A stretch of 64,000 nucleotides of DNA from Mermis nigrescens (taxonomy: Eukaryota; Nematoda; Enoplea; Mermithida; Mermithidae): assembly GCA_036768485.1 (NCBI GenBank), contig JAVLUZ010000223.1, positions 4,977,893 to 5,041,892 on the forward strand, in the 5' to 3' direction. Below are positions 33,183-46,000 of this stretch, piece by piece. The translations under genes and the position numbers were made by a program. The notes under the pieces were generated by a model. That model was not told the DNA's origin. It saw nothing but the letters and a program-made list of their open reading frames with translations, and ran no database searches. The first letter of the stretch is position 1. Each line of letters begins with the position of its first letter.

Positions 33183-35585
33183 TAGTTTTGATCTATTTTA
33201 TATCAGTTGTAATTCATACCATTAAATGCACATAGGGTAAGCTAGATGAGCTTATTTATAGCCCTTAAGCAGGGTCAGCAGTAAGGTGCTGTCCGGTGAT
33301 TTTGAGTTGATGGAACATTTTATACATCAATATTGAGGGCAAAAGCAGTGATAATATGAAAAATTTGTCTATTTTTACGTGTTCATTACTTAGAAAGCGC
33401 CTAAAATTGTGTTAAACTTCTCAAAAAAGTCATAATTTCTCACCAAATAGATAAATTCCTATATTAATTGGTATTAAAAGCGACATAATACTGTTGAAAT
33501 CAGCTAAAAAAGCTAATAAAATGCCGCATTACCTGATAAAAGTGTTTTACATGGGCTATTTGAACAATCTTTATCATTTGAATGGCGAAAAAATCGTGAA
33601 TACTATATTTACTCATGGGAGTACGCAGTGGAGTGGGCGTGGGGAGGGGGGACGGTCTCCTCTTTTTTCCAAAAATAATGTGAAGCTCGGAGAATGCATG
33701 GAAAACAATGAAAATTGGCATCTTTTAATCGGAAAATCTCAACATTTAGGGCGCTCTGTGCCATCTGATCAATATTTTCCATAAGTTTGGCTTGAGCGCG
33801 GAGAAATAAAATGTCATACTCTATAGCCTATAGAGGGAGAATAAAATTTTTTCGAAAAGCTCGAATTCTACGAGCTTGATGGCTCGAGAATGTTCGGAAA
33901 TGTCAGAAAATGCGCTTCATTTTGTGAACCGCCCAACTCACCCCGAAATACAGGGTCAACAACTTTTGGACCGCCCCCTCCCCTTCAAAAATTCCTGCGT
34001 ACGCCCCCTTTTTCTGACCCTGATTATACCTGTAAACGATTTAAAGTTTTCGGTGAGGAGCCGGTCCGACTTTGGTGGAGGGATCCCTCATCCTCCTGTT
34101 GCATGTATACATAGTTGTTTCCTTATATTATATGATGTATTATAAATCGTATCAGCATAGTTAATGCACCCTTTTATATTTACTCATTCGTTTTCATTGG
34201 TTAAACAATGACAATACATAGTGCACTGCATACATAGTTGCTTTATCTTTGTATGTTACATGTAACTAAAGAGATGATATGTATATCATATGAGAAAGAA
34301 ATGCTAGCGGAAAAATCCCACTTATGTAACATCTTCTTTTTATGCGTTCTGTACTTTTCAAATTTTTATGAATCTGGCTTTACTCAAGATATGTTGATTT
34401 CTGCTTTGATTTGACAATTCCACTTAATAATTTTCTCCGGAAACTTGAGCTGGCTTTTCACATGCTTTCCCACCGCACATTAACTTCGGGGTTAGGAGGT
34501 CTAGGCTTTAGCCAGACCCCCAGTGTGGAAAAATGGGAACTTTCTTTGGGGTTAGGGAATAATGCAAAATGAAGTCATAAAATGGGTGAAAATAATTAGA
34601 AAATATGTTTTAACATACTGTATAGTTTATACGCTATTTTAGCATTTAGACCAGCCATTTTGGTTAAAAAAGTGGCTTCTATACCGACTAAGCTGTGCAT
34701 CTGTGTATTCTTACCACTGCTGTTATATAAAAACTTGAAGAGGCTTAACAAAATTCTAATTATGAATTATAACTTGCGATGAAAAAATGTCACATTTTAG
34801 GTGCATTTTGTGATTTTTGTTGACAAAACGAGATAAATCTTGAATCAGTATCCCGAGCTTCAAACGTGAAAATTTCGCATATGTATTGAGTTGGGTGCTC
34901 CCATATTCACTCTTTGACAGCATCTCGGAAGGTTTCGTTGAGTTCTCGAATTTATTTATAAGTCTATCGATAAAATATACTATAGTGTCATTTTCCACGT
35001 ATCACATTAGTGTTGTCAAGAGGACAGCCGTAAAAACGTGGCATGGTTTAGGGATTTCAGTATAGTGATTTGGCTATGAACGCCATTTCTGCACAAAATT
35101 TATATTTGGCGTCATATGTACATGCTGACCGTCAGAACTTCTAAGAGTGGATAAACCGAGTTCTCTTGGGGAGGGGTAAATGAATACTAATTTTGCTATT
35201 TATTGTCAAATTTTTACACTTAATTCGTTGTACTTTATTCTTCATGAATTTTTGTGTATAAATTTGCATGAAAACAAAAGTAAAGGCGATGGTATGGCCA
35301 ACAACATCAAATATATGCGAAATTGAAAAGTGCTGAATGCACGAATTGAAAAACCTGCCGCTCCAAAAATAAGTATTTTACTTAAAATCATCGAGCAATA
35401 GACTTGGTCCCAAAACGGCCTGAGGGGGTCCTGACGAGTTATTGTCAAATCTCTGACAAATTTAAAACATTGTTGCCTATTCCGACGGAAAAATCGCCTA
35501 AATAGCATTCAGAATTGTGCTGAAATCGTAAGACATTGTTTAATTTTGGGTCTTTCATCAGGATAATCAATAGGTAACGTTGGAA
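33183..35585. other. Intergenic, MITE fragment only
   Basis: 33600-33780 and 33890-34110 show G-rich and C-rich blocks of the MITE kinds seen elsewhere (the latter ends CTGTTGCATGTATAC). The remainder, 34120-35585, is AT-rich with no recognised exon. Upstream exons of the serine protease may be hidden here but I could not identify any. Confidence 0.4.
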
Positions 35586-35824
35586 CCATAGATGTGACAA
35601 GGGAGGATTAAGGGATTTTTGTCACCCATAGATGGATGTCTTCATCTCCTAAAGTCAGAAAAATTTTGAACCCTCGCCCGATTTTTTTGGGAAAAAATGA
35701 ATTTTCTGGCTGGGATTAGGTTTTTGGCCGTTTTTGGCAGAAAAAAACACCTGCGGTCATTTCCCCCTCCCGAAAAAAGATGGCCGGAGACCCCCACTCA
35801 AATTTTCGAGCCGTTACGTGTATG
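35586..35824. mobile_element. MITE, ATACATGTAACGGCT family
   Basis: Ends with CGAGCCGTTACGTGTATG and has the C-rich/G-rich halves and GGCCGTTTTTGGC words of the family. It ends about 25 bases before the splice acceptor of the protease exon. Confidence 0.6.
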
Positions 35825-35849
35825 ACTGGATTATTTTTTATTGCTTTAG

Positions 35850-36101
35850 GGCGATTCTGGTAGTCCAATAGTTTGTCAAGAAAAAGAAGACCGTTATACA
35901 GTATACGCGCTGGTTACTGGTCGCAAAGATGATGGGCTGACACATGGGAAAGCAACTGTTTTCAAGTACGTGCCGCATCAAGTAGATTGGATCAACAAAA
36001 CGATTAAGGAGCCGCGTTATATGGATTCATCTCCTGCCCACACTCAAATTTGCTCGTTTGTTCGATGGCCGTCTTGCATAGATATTGGAGCCCGGCCATG
36101 A
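35850..36101 (+). CDS. Trypsin-like serine protease, last exon
   Basis: After a good acceptor (tttttattgctttag) the exon opens with GDSGSPIVCQ, the S1 family active-site block with the catalytic Ser, followed by YALVTGRKD and FKYVPHQVDWINKTI, the usual C-terminal strand and helix of the chymotrypsin fold. It reads 83 residues to a TGA at 36099-36101. The third residue after the catalytic Ser is Ser-Pro where most members have Gly-Pro. About 30 residues extend beyond the WI helix and include two Cys, so there may be a disulphide-bonded tail. Phase 0 entry. The His and Asp exons must lie upstream but were not found. AATAAA words at about 36181-36195 give a plausible polyadenylation signal. Confidence 0.85.
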   Translation, partial: GDSGSPIVCQEKEDRYTVYALVTGRKDDGLTHGKATVFKYVPHQVDWINKTIKEPRYMDSSPAHTQICSFVRWPSCIDIGARP

Positions 36102-36180
36102 AACATTGATGATAACTTTTCCTTATTGTTTATTTCAGATGATTCAATTTTTTTAGAACAAATTCCAAGTGAAAATGAAT

Positions 36181-36198
36181 GAATAAATAAATAAACAA
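36181..36198 (+). terminator. Likely polyadenylation signal of the protease gene
   Basis: Overlapping AATAAA words (gaataaataaataaac) 80 bases after the stop codon, on the coding strand. Confidence 0.6.
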
Positions 36199-37377
36199 TT
36201 CCACGGAAAACTTACTTTTTTCAACCAATTTCAATTTTTCGCTTTTCGATTCAATTCACTTCATACGCTTTGTGGTTGTAGGTTTATATTGCGATTTCGC
36301 AGTAAGGCGAATGCTTTTCGCAAGCTTATTCCGCCTTAGTCAATCTTTAGCATTACATGGGCTGGATCGGAATTATGGAAAGGGGATCGAAAACATAGTA
36401 AAGGTCAAAAGGGGGCCGAAAGATTGACGGTAGAGCCAAAAAACGTAATGTTTTCCGTGATCTATCCATCAGCATTAAAAACTGGCGATGAATAACGGAA
36501 TTTTTACGAAAATTGAATTTTGGGGGTTCATGGAAGAGTTTTTGGCTTATGAGGTTCCATACAAGAGCATTAGGGGTGAGGACATACAGTCACGGCTCGA
36601 AATTAGGGGGTGGTGCGATTTTTAATGGGGAGGGGTAAATGACCTCCAATTTTTGGTCATCAAAAAACGCCTATGAACGGCCAGAAAATTCGATTTTTCC
36701 TGAAATCGGGAGGGGTGTCAAAAATTTTCTGGCTTTGGGGGATGGAGGGGATGTCCGACTTTGTGTGAGGGATCCCCTTTTATCCTCTTACATGTATGGG
36801 TGAGGGGGTATTACCCCCATGAGGTTTAAAAAACTTATAAGCTATTCAGCCATTTTTGCAGGAAAAGGTTACTGTATAGTCTTTTTGGGCTCAGAAAATT
36901 ACCTATAATACCTTTTTAGGCTAAAAAACTAGCTATATAGCTTTTCTGGACTCGGAAACATACCGCATGAGCTTATAAATGCTACTATATACTTGTCTTT
37001 TCTGACTTTCGGAAGGATATATAGCTATTTTCGTGACTCCAGAAAGGGCTAAATTGCTGTTTTTAGTCCAAAAGATATATAGGTAGCTATGTTTGTGAGT
37101 TCAAAAAGGCTATTTATTTGCCAGAAACGCTCGAAACGATTATTTCAAAGCGATATCATCGTTTTTGCTATGGAATAGTTGTTTACGAAGCACATAGCTA
37201 TCTACCAGTATTCGTTTTTCACCACCCCTTGGAAGTTTGACCTTGTGCACCTTTTAGGGTCCGTCTTACCGCTGTCGGTAACTGAGCGAAAAAATTGGAA
37301 AGCGTCTGATTTCTGAATACAAATGGAAAATGTTACTATTTTTAGCCTGATATGTCGATAAAGCAATAATGATCTTC
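36199..37377. other. Intergenic with one MITE
   Basis: 36583-36799 is an ATACATGTAA-family MITE (inner CACGGCTCGAAATTAGG, end CTTACATGTATGG). Between 36840 and 37120 a GGCTATTTT/AGCTATAT word recurs loosely. No exon seen. Confidence 0.5.
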
Positions 37378-38256
37378 AGTGGTGAATCTAGGATTTTCCT
37401 AAGGGGGATAGTACCATAGGTGGGCGGCACTAAAATTCTGGGGTGCAAGATTTTTGAAAGATCTAAAAATGGTCCTTAAAATGGTGGTATGACGAAAAAA
37501 TACCATTTTTCAACGTTTCTCATCGAGCACTATCCATTGGCATGGAAAATTGCGAGAAAAACAAAAAATTTCCAAAAATTGAATTCTGAGGGGTTATTTT
37601 GATTTCTGGGGTGTATTTTGGTTTCTCGGGGGGGGGGAGCGAGATGGATACCCTCTCAAACCCCCACGCCCAGGTATAAACGGTACCCCAACTTTTCCAA
37701 AAAATAGTCAAAAATCGGTCCAAAAATTTGCCCTTTACGCGCGAAAGAGCTGTTTTCGGCGTTTTACATTGTACACTTTTACTTAAATCACTTTTGACGC
37801 AATATTTTTCGGAAAATTTTGAAATTTCCGAGAATTTAATACAGAAAAAGTCAATAATTTCTTCGACTTTAGCGAAAATCTGGCACGAAGCGCTGGAAAA
37901 TTTGTCAAATTTAGGCGGATGGACGTGTAGAAGCTTCATTTACTGCTTGATTTACTGAATTTGTAGCTTTTGACGCGAAACGTCGAAAAATTTTCATCGA
38001 AAATAGAAGAAAACTGCTAAAATAGCCGTTTCTGCCGTTGAAATAAATTTGAAACCTATTCCATGGGCAAAAAATGACTTCCTGTCGCCAAGGAAGTGAA
38101 TAAATGTCATTCGTGCCGGAAAAAATTGAGAAATTATAATCAGTGACGGCCAAAAATCATTGAAAATTACATATTCATACCTTATCCCGCCAATTATTTT
38201 TGGCCAATGGGGGCGGCGGCTGCCCCCTCCACCCGCCCCCGCTTAAGTCCACCTCT
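37378..38256. mobile_element. CAGTGGCGG-family element with nested MITE
   Basis: Begins CAGTGGTGAATCTAGG and ends AAGTCCACCTCTG; flanks ATGATCTT and ATGATGTC agree at 6 of 8. A CATACGTGGGC-family MITE sits at 37415-37678 (start CATAGGTGGGC). The outer part is the inverse of the 21245-22286 type, with TTGGCCAATGGGGGCGG near 38200. Confidence 0.7.
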
Positions 38257-39960
38257 GATGATGTCTACTTTGAGACGAAGATTAGCTCAACCAGTTGTAA
38301 ACCATGTGAAAATTCAGAAACGTATTTTCAATTTCTTGAAAACCAACAAAAAGCTATGCAGTTGATTTCTTTTCATATTGTGTATTACGATTTGATCTAG
38401 GTTGCCCTCCTTGCTTTCTTTGGTGATAAAATTTAAATCAAATGTGTAATATTTCGTATGTCTTTTATTTGCTTTTCATAAGCTCATATGAATAAGCATA
38501 TACATATCTATTTCCGCCTCTGTCGTCCGTTTGTCATGTTTATCATTTGGAAGAAATAAAATATTCCAGCTGAATTTCGCATAGGTATGTAGAATCGCAG
38601 GCGCATAAGTTATGCAAACTTATACTTAGCGATACATAGTTTCGACATTTCTACGATCCTGCTTATTTATAGAAAAGCTGCATATTAATGATACTTCAAA
38701 ATTCAAAAGTTAAGTAAAGCATTTCACAATATGAAAAATTACGAGTTGAATATCAAAAGAATGTAATAAAATTGCGGGCGGAAAATGCACGAATTTTAAT
38801 TATTTTTTAGATTTTATTATTTTGAAAATTGGCAGAATTGGTGAAAAATTGGTGAATTTCAATTTTAATAACTGATTCTAGAACTGCTGTCTGTTTCTCA
38901 CAAAGCATCGGGCTACTGTAATTGAATGAGCACTGAGCAAGGTCATATTTTTGGGGATGTTGATTTTTCAAAGGTCAGGAAAGGTCAAGAAATTGATAGA
39001 GATAGCAAAAATATGCTCTATCTATGGGCATAAAGAAGCGGACACGTTATTATCATACATGTAAGGGGATGGGGAAACTCCCCTTTCAAGGTCGGACGTC
39101 CCCCATCCCCCTAGAGCCAGAAATTTTTGACTCCCCCTGGTTTTTGGAAAAAATTGAATTGCTTGGTCATTTTGGCCAAAAATTGGAGATCAATAATCCC
39201 CTTCCCAATATAACCGGGACCTCCCCTAAATTTCGAGGCGTTACATGTATGGCTATTATGGTTATTGTCGGTATAGCAGACATGCATGCGAAGGAAGGAA
39301 GTTTTGGGGTTTGATCTGGAGATCTACTAAAAGGGCAAAAGGAAACATCTTTTCAGGAGAAAAGTTTAACTTCAAAACGTATTGAAAGACATGAATTGAT
39401 CAGAAAGTGAATAAAAATTTTTTTTCACTGTTTTAACGTTCATACCAATTTTTATGGCCATTATAGCTCGGCTTCTTTTCAATTTCAAGCGCTTCTCTCA
39501 AAAATGTCAAGTTTATGCGTTTAAATTTCGTTTCTAGTTTATTCTACTTTAGCATGACTTTTCTTTAAAACTTTTTACCAGACATGCTGTGCACTAGACC
39601 ACAACCCCCTTGCGCATGTCTGTGCCCTATTGATATGCTTCTGTGATTATTGTTGTTCTTCATGTGCGATGTAAATGATTTGCATTCGTCATATAATCAA
39701 AAATAACTTTGAAGTAATTATCTCGATACGGTATGCAGATTCCGAACGCGTTTTCTATTGCCTCATATAAGAAAGATAGTTCAGGATTCTTAGTAATTTG
39801 CGTTTTAGTTATTCATTTTTTGGATATTTTTGTCGTTTAGTACAGACGTTTTGGATATTCAGAACGAGAAAAATTTCTTCTTGACAGCATTAGTTTCTCT
39901 AAACTCGGTAAATTATTTCTTCAGATGCTTGCGTGATTCAGCTGGAGCTTTAGTTTTAGC
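38257..39960. other. Upstream of mitofusin, MITE and unassigned DNA
   Basis: 39054-39252 is an ATACATGTAA-family MITE. The last 120 bases before the mitofusin ATG contain an acceptor-like tttttgtcgtttag at 39826-39839, so a 5' untranslated exon may start near 39840. No promoter motif is evident. Confidence 0.45.
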
Positions 39961-40081
39961 ATGGCAAGTAGACAAATGTCGACTTCCCCTTTGCGGAAAT
40001 TCGTCGACGCGAAAAACCGAATAAATGTCATATTTGGGGAAATAGAAAAATACGTTCAGGATGCGGTCAAGCTGTTACGTG
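39961..40081 (+). CDS. Mfn: Mitofusin exon 1
   Basis: Encodes [20 protein letters not shown] and on to [10 protein letters not shown], matching the family N-terminus (SPLKxFVxAKKxIN...). Ends phase 1 at a G|gtgagc donor. Confidence 0.9.
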
Positions 40082-43000
40082 GTGAGCAAATTTTGCGAAA
40101 CGCCACGTTTGGTCATTTTGGATTATATACATGTTATTTACCAGCATTCTGATAAGTTAAGTGTACATCGACACGATCATTTAAGATTTTGAATTTCAGA
40201 AAGTTAAAAACTCGACATGCACAGAATGGAATTCTGTGGGGAGGGTTGAAATTTTAAGGTTCCTTTTTGGGGCTGAAAAACAGTGGATATGCGTCAAAAT
40301 CATGTTTTTTGGCGTTTCAGGCGATACTCCTTATTTCTAGAGCATAAAAAACAAAAATTGTGGAACAAATATCAAAACATTCGATTAAATTGAATAAAAA
40401 ATAGTCAAAAATGAGTATATGGCGCGAAGCGCCGTAAATTTCTCACTTTCGAGCAAACAGATAGCGAAAAACGCTTAAAATAGCACCTTTATTACAAATT
40501 TTTGGAAAATTGTGAATTCGGGAGGGGGTGAGAAATTTTCTGCTCCTCTAAGATTACATATGATTATATGGTTTTTAAGCAGCAAAATAAGATTTTTTAT
40601 ATTCGACAAAGATTTTTTTCGGAATGTCCAAAGACTCTTCGTGGCCGTCTTTGTAGAATGGGAGAATACAAACTGTAAATATGTCTGAAATTCTCGGAAA
40701 TTTTCGGGGCTTCGGGCCGAAATTAATAATTGTCTGTTCTACCTATATGTCTTTTTCAGAACACGGCGCAGCGCGGTCACTTTAGGGAAAATGTATGCTC
40801 TTTCAGTGCTTGCAGAAAAATTGTAAAAACTACTTTATTTTAATTAAAAAGGAAAACACCATCAAATTATTAGTTTTCTATAGAGAAATTTGTTTAAATT
40901 CGAGGAAGTCGTGGAAAATGTTGATTTAAAGAAGAAGAGTTCGTTGGGATATCAATTTCTTCATGTAGTTACTTACATATATGCATGATTTGCATACATA
41001 CGCATTTGCAATTTATGTATTTAATATTTATGCGTGTTATGCGTGTATTATGCTTGCCTATACATACATATGTCGGCTTGTTGACATGCATTCTTTACTT
41101 TTTGATAACATTTTTTCGGGGTGATTGTTGTAGTTGGAATTTTAAATTTTTATTCAGAGCTTCAAGCCGAACAAATGGCTATTTCGCAACAAAGCTTGCA
41201 AGAAGTTGAACAATTTTCATTTTCAATCAGCACGATGAAGGATGTGCTTCTGAGGGACAAAATGAAGGTTGCTTTCTTTGGCAGGTAAAGAACTTCTTCG
41301 AATTACTTACTTCGTTTTAGTAGCATTTGAACGTCTTTGAAAGGCCATTGAAATTTAAACGGCGAATGCTGAAAAATCCAGCTGAGCAAGGAAGTCATCC
41401 GAGAATAGTTGGCAAAAATAATAAAAGTTACTATTTGTTTATTCAATTTTTTAACTCTTTCGAATTTATTTTCCCTATTATCCTGAGGAGCAAGTCTAAG
41501 ATGCACTTATTGAGTATATTTTACAGCGAAAATACACGATAACTTGTAAGTTACTCAGACTGGGCTTTCGACATGATTTAAAATTTTCGGAATAAATTCA
41601 AGAATTGCCTATAGTAGATTCAAGAGTAACTTTGAGCTACATAGTTTCAAAATGAATATTTTAGTTTAAAAAATATTAGTTCTTGTTATTTATTTTTTAA
41701 ATTGATTTAAACGGGAATTTGAAAATTAAGCGTTTAGTGGAACAACGAAATTAGTAGCTTTTTATTTTATTTTTCAAGCTTTCATTTGCTGAAATGCATT
41801 GTATTGACAAAGATTTTCTTATACATGTTTGTTTTGGCGTAAAAAAGGAAATTTTATGTTTAAAACGATTGTAGGAAAACTTGAACCGTAAATTAATGAG
41901 CAAGAAATCATAGGTACATCGAGGAGTTTTATTTTGGCCTAGTTTACAATTTATTATCATTTTATGAAAAATGAGCCATTAGAAGTTATTGGTCGACAAG
42001 GCAGGCAATGAATTTGAATCGTGTCGACTGACAAAGGCTAACCTTACCGAAATAATGACCTGGAAATTAGGGATCGGACGTATTAAAAAACTGTTCTGTA
42101 GGATTAACGTAATTCTGGCTGGTTTGTCACACCTTGATTCGTGTTACCAGATTTATTATTTAGGCGAAACCACCCTGTTTTCTTGCGCATGTCCATTTGC
42201 ACATAAACAAACATCTTCGGAAAAGTCTTTGTACGTTCGAAATTTTTTTGTACATTCTACATATATGTAGGTAAAGTGTTTTCTTTTTTTGTACAAAAAC
42301 TTCCATTTTATTTGTACAATCGAAAATCGACCAGAAACTGCCTATACTTTGTGTACACATATGTACAAAGATCGCTCCAAAAATCATTGTACGAGCCTCA
42401 AAATCTTTGTCCCGTACAAAAATAAAAAACATTGTGTAGGTATACTGCAAGCAAATATGCACTTTTTTACATGTTACCAGCCTGTTAATTGCGTCCAATT
42501 GCTGTAAATTCAGTAGACAATATTTGTTAGGCGTGAAGCGTCAAAATTGTCGTGAGTTTTCAGCGTATTTTACTTATAAAATTGTGCTTGGAGAGCTTTG
42601 GAAATAATACTACGATTGCAATATGCTGATTGAATCTTGCAATATACACTACTCGCCATGAATGTTTACGCTTTAATAAGCTTCTAGAGCTTGTTAGGGT
42701 TATATCTTTAACACGTCGGTCCTATTTCCGCCCACGCACGACCGACGTGTTAAACATATATCCCTTAACAAGCTCTATCATCCTATGGAGCATATTAACA
42801 CGTAAACATTCCTGTCGAGCACTTTACATCATTTCATCTCAAACAACAAAAACAGTGCTAAGTTGTCAAATAATTATTTTATTGCGCATAAAATGAAAAA
42901 AGAGAAGAGATAGATACATATATGTATGCAAAAGAGGTTTGAGATCGCATAAACATTGATTTGTAGAGTAGAGTGTTGATGCACGCGCTTAGGCCTACAT

Positions 43001-46000
43001 AAATAGACTGTAATGTCGATATTTGGCACGAAGCGTCGGAAATATTTCAAATTTTTGTTGAAAAATGCGCAAAAAGCGTTATAATTACTATCATTTTGCC
43101 CAAAAACGGCTTTGTACGCTGTGCAAAGATGGATCCAAAATCTTAGTACAGGCCTCAATATCTTTGTCCCACAATCTTCGTACCTATTCGTAATTCATTT
43201 TCCTTCGAAGAAACAATGTATGTAACTTAATACTGTAACTGCGCATGCAACTTAAATCCAGGTAGTGTAAAATATACATAGTAGGTATGCTGTTTTTTCA
43301 AGAACAAGCAATGGAAAAAGCACGGTGATAAATGCAATGCTGCATAGTAAGATTCTGCCGTCTGGCATGGGGCATACGACGCGTTGCTTTGTTCAAGTGG
43401 AAGGGTCGCTAGACAACTCAAAAGCAGTATTGACCGAAGATTCGGATGAAATGAAAAGCATTGAAGTAAATTGACTTTTTTTATAAGTTCTTTATTCTAT
43501 TTATGCAGAAGAAGCAAGATACGTATGTTTAAGGGCAAGGTCACGTATTATAAATCTAGGATCAAACATTTCTTTATCTCAAGCTTATTCGCAGCGAACG
43601 TGATTTTCAACTTGGTCTTTTTTGAATTTTTTGATTTTTCCATTCTATCTTCTAGCCATTTTTCGCTGCGATGTGTGTCCTACTATCCCCTTCAATAGAC
43701 CCAACCACTCCCAAAATTTTACAACAGCTAAGTGCGACATAAATCATGCTTTTTTGGTTGTACTACTAGGTATCTTGCTTGTTTGTACATGTAAAAGTTT
43801 TTGTAAAAGTTATGTAATGTACAAATTTTTTGTAAAAATGTACAAAACCTAAAAGTCTTTGTACATTTTGTACACACAAATTTTTGGGTACTATAATATG
43901 GTACAGTAGCGATTTTGGTGTGGTAAAAACAGTTGTTCGATTAGTAGTAGTGCATTTTAGCTAATTTCTAGGTTTCTGAGGGCAAAAATCATTAGGAGTC
44001 GTCTTAAAACGGCGCGAAGCGCCGAAAAATTTGACATTTTTCCTTTCAAAATGCAATCTCTGCTATTAGAAGGATATATAGGACACAAAATTACTCATTT
44101 CGGCGCGAAGCCCCGAAAATCTTTGCGAATTTTAGACCCTTTTTCCAGTTTTTGTCTTCTCAAAAATCTTTAAAGATGTACAAAGACGGTCCTGAAAAGT
44201 CTTTGTACATCGTAAAAAATCTTTGCCGAATACAAAAAAACCGTGATTCACATCTGGCAATGCTTCCTCAATTTTAGATGTTGGATGGAGCGAACGAGTT
44301 GTATCTTCTGCTTCTGTATGTTATGTTTTTTGCTTATTATGTTCTTATACATTTTTATGCAGATATCTTTTAAATAAGTTTACAATTTTTCATTCCAAAA
44401 GTCAGAAGTTAGACGGGACGCAAACAGGTCGTTTGAACAGGACACTGAAAAATCTAACTTTTAAAGCCGGGAACAGTGACTGTACAAGAACATTAGGCTA
44501 GGAAAAACCATCCTTCAAAGCTGGAAACCCATTTTTTCGATTAGGACGATCACTTTTCTAAGATGAACAACCACTTTTTGAAGCAGAAATATTTTCGAAC
44601 CCGGGCAGCCATTTTCGAGCTAGACATTAAGCAATTATTTTTGAACCAGAGCACCCAAGCTTCTTTATTTGGAGGTTGGATCTGGGCAAATCACTAACCA
44701 TTGCCTAGATCCAGATACATTTGTATTATTGAAGAAAATTCAGAAAACAAGCTTGAATAAAGCTGAGAAAACTCGGAAGTTGATCCCGTATTGTTTTTCA
44801 TTTCATTTAATCAACGCCTTTTTAAGTCACTCGATAGCCTGGCGCACGCATTACGCTCAAAAGAAATGGGCGAAGACAGTTTGGTACGCATTCTGTGGCC
44901 CAAAACCGATTCAAAATTACTTCAAAATGAAGTCGTTTTACTTGATAGGTAAAATTTGTAAGTTTCGCCCTAATTTTAATTTTCAATTCTAAATTTTTAT
45001 TATGTCCAACCAATGGGCTAATAATTTTTTTGACTGGAGACATTGTCAAAAAGGGTACATAAAAAACACAGTAATGAAACGCAATGCATATACTACTAGG
45101 TTTAAACAATATCAAAGTGGGGTGTGAACAGATTGTTATAGCGCATGAACTGCAGGCCAAAATTTTTTACATGGTTCGGACAAGCGTGTCCGGAGAATTG
45201 CTCGCCAGCAATTGCTCGACAGCAATTGCTCGGCAACGATTGCTCTCCAATAATTGCTCGCTTAGCAATTGCTCGCCGTACCATTGCTCGCCCAACAATT
45301 GCTCGCGGAACAATTGCTCGCCGAAAAATTGCTCGCTTAACAATTGTTCGCCTAGCAATTGCTTGCCGGACGATTGCTCGCGGAACAATTGCTAGCCGAA
45401 AAATTGCTCGCTGAACAATTGCTCGACTAGCAATGGCTCGCCAGATAATTGTTCGCGGAACAATTGCTCGCCGAGCAATTGCTCGCCTAGCAATTGCTCG
45501 CCCAGCAATTGCTCGTCAGACAATTGCTCGCGGAACAATTGCTCGCCTAACAGTTGCTCGCCAATCAATTGCTCGTCCAACAAATGCTCGCTAATTACTT
45601 GTCAAGCTTAACTCGGTTTAGTTACGCTTGCTTTCCAAAAAGTGTTATTCTATTTATTTAAATCATTAGCGTTACAGGGGAGATTGGGTGATGGATTCCG
45701 CAACCAGAGTCAGCCCCCGATCTCGCCCCATCACAAGATTTAGGCGGCAAATTGCATTTTCAGATTATTTGTAGATGATGTTTGTTGTTTTTGAGCAAAA
45801 ATTTGCGGCTACACTATGTATATAATTTTGAGCCATTACATTTATGATCTAATTGTCCGCAAGGAATTTTATTGCACTTAGCGGCTCATAAATGTAATGG
45901 CTCAAAGTTATGGATGCTGGAGACAGCTGCCTATCTACGGTGAAGGGTAAATGGCCTTCAATTTTGGCTCAAAAATACGAAGAAGAGTCATCTAAAAATG

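Noticed and set aside
44669..44992. Extra copy of mitofusin exon 5 ([12 protein letters not shown] near 44690)
   Set aside because: The match is short, and the same segment ends a dispersed repeat that recurs at 61045; the resemblance is by chance. The same open frame also overlaps the true exon 4 but in another frame.
45187..45595. CRISPR-like array of short direct repeats
   Set aside because: Units are contiguous 15-mers with no unique spacers, are mirrored in inverse at 46176-46870, and the host is a eukaryote.
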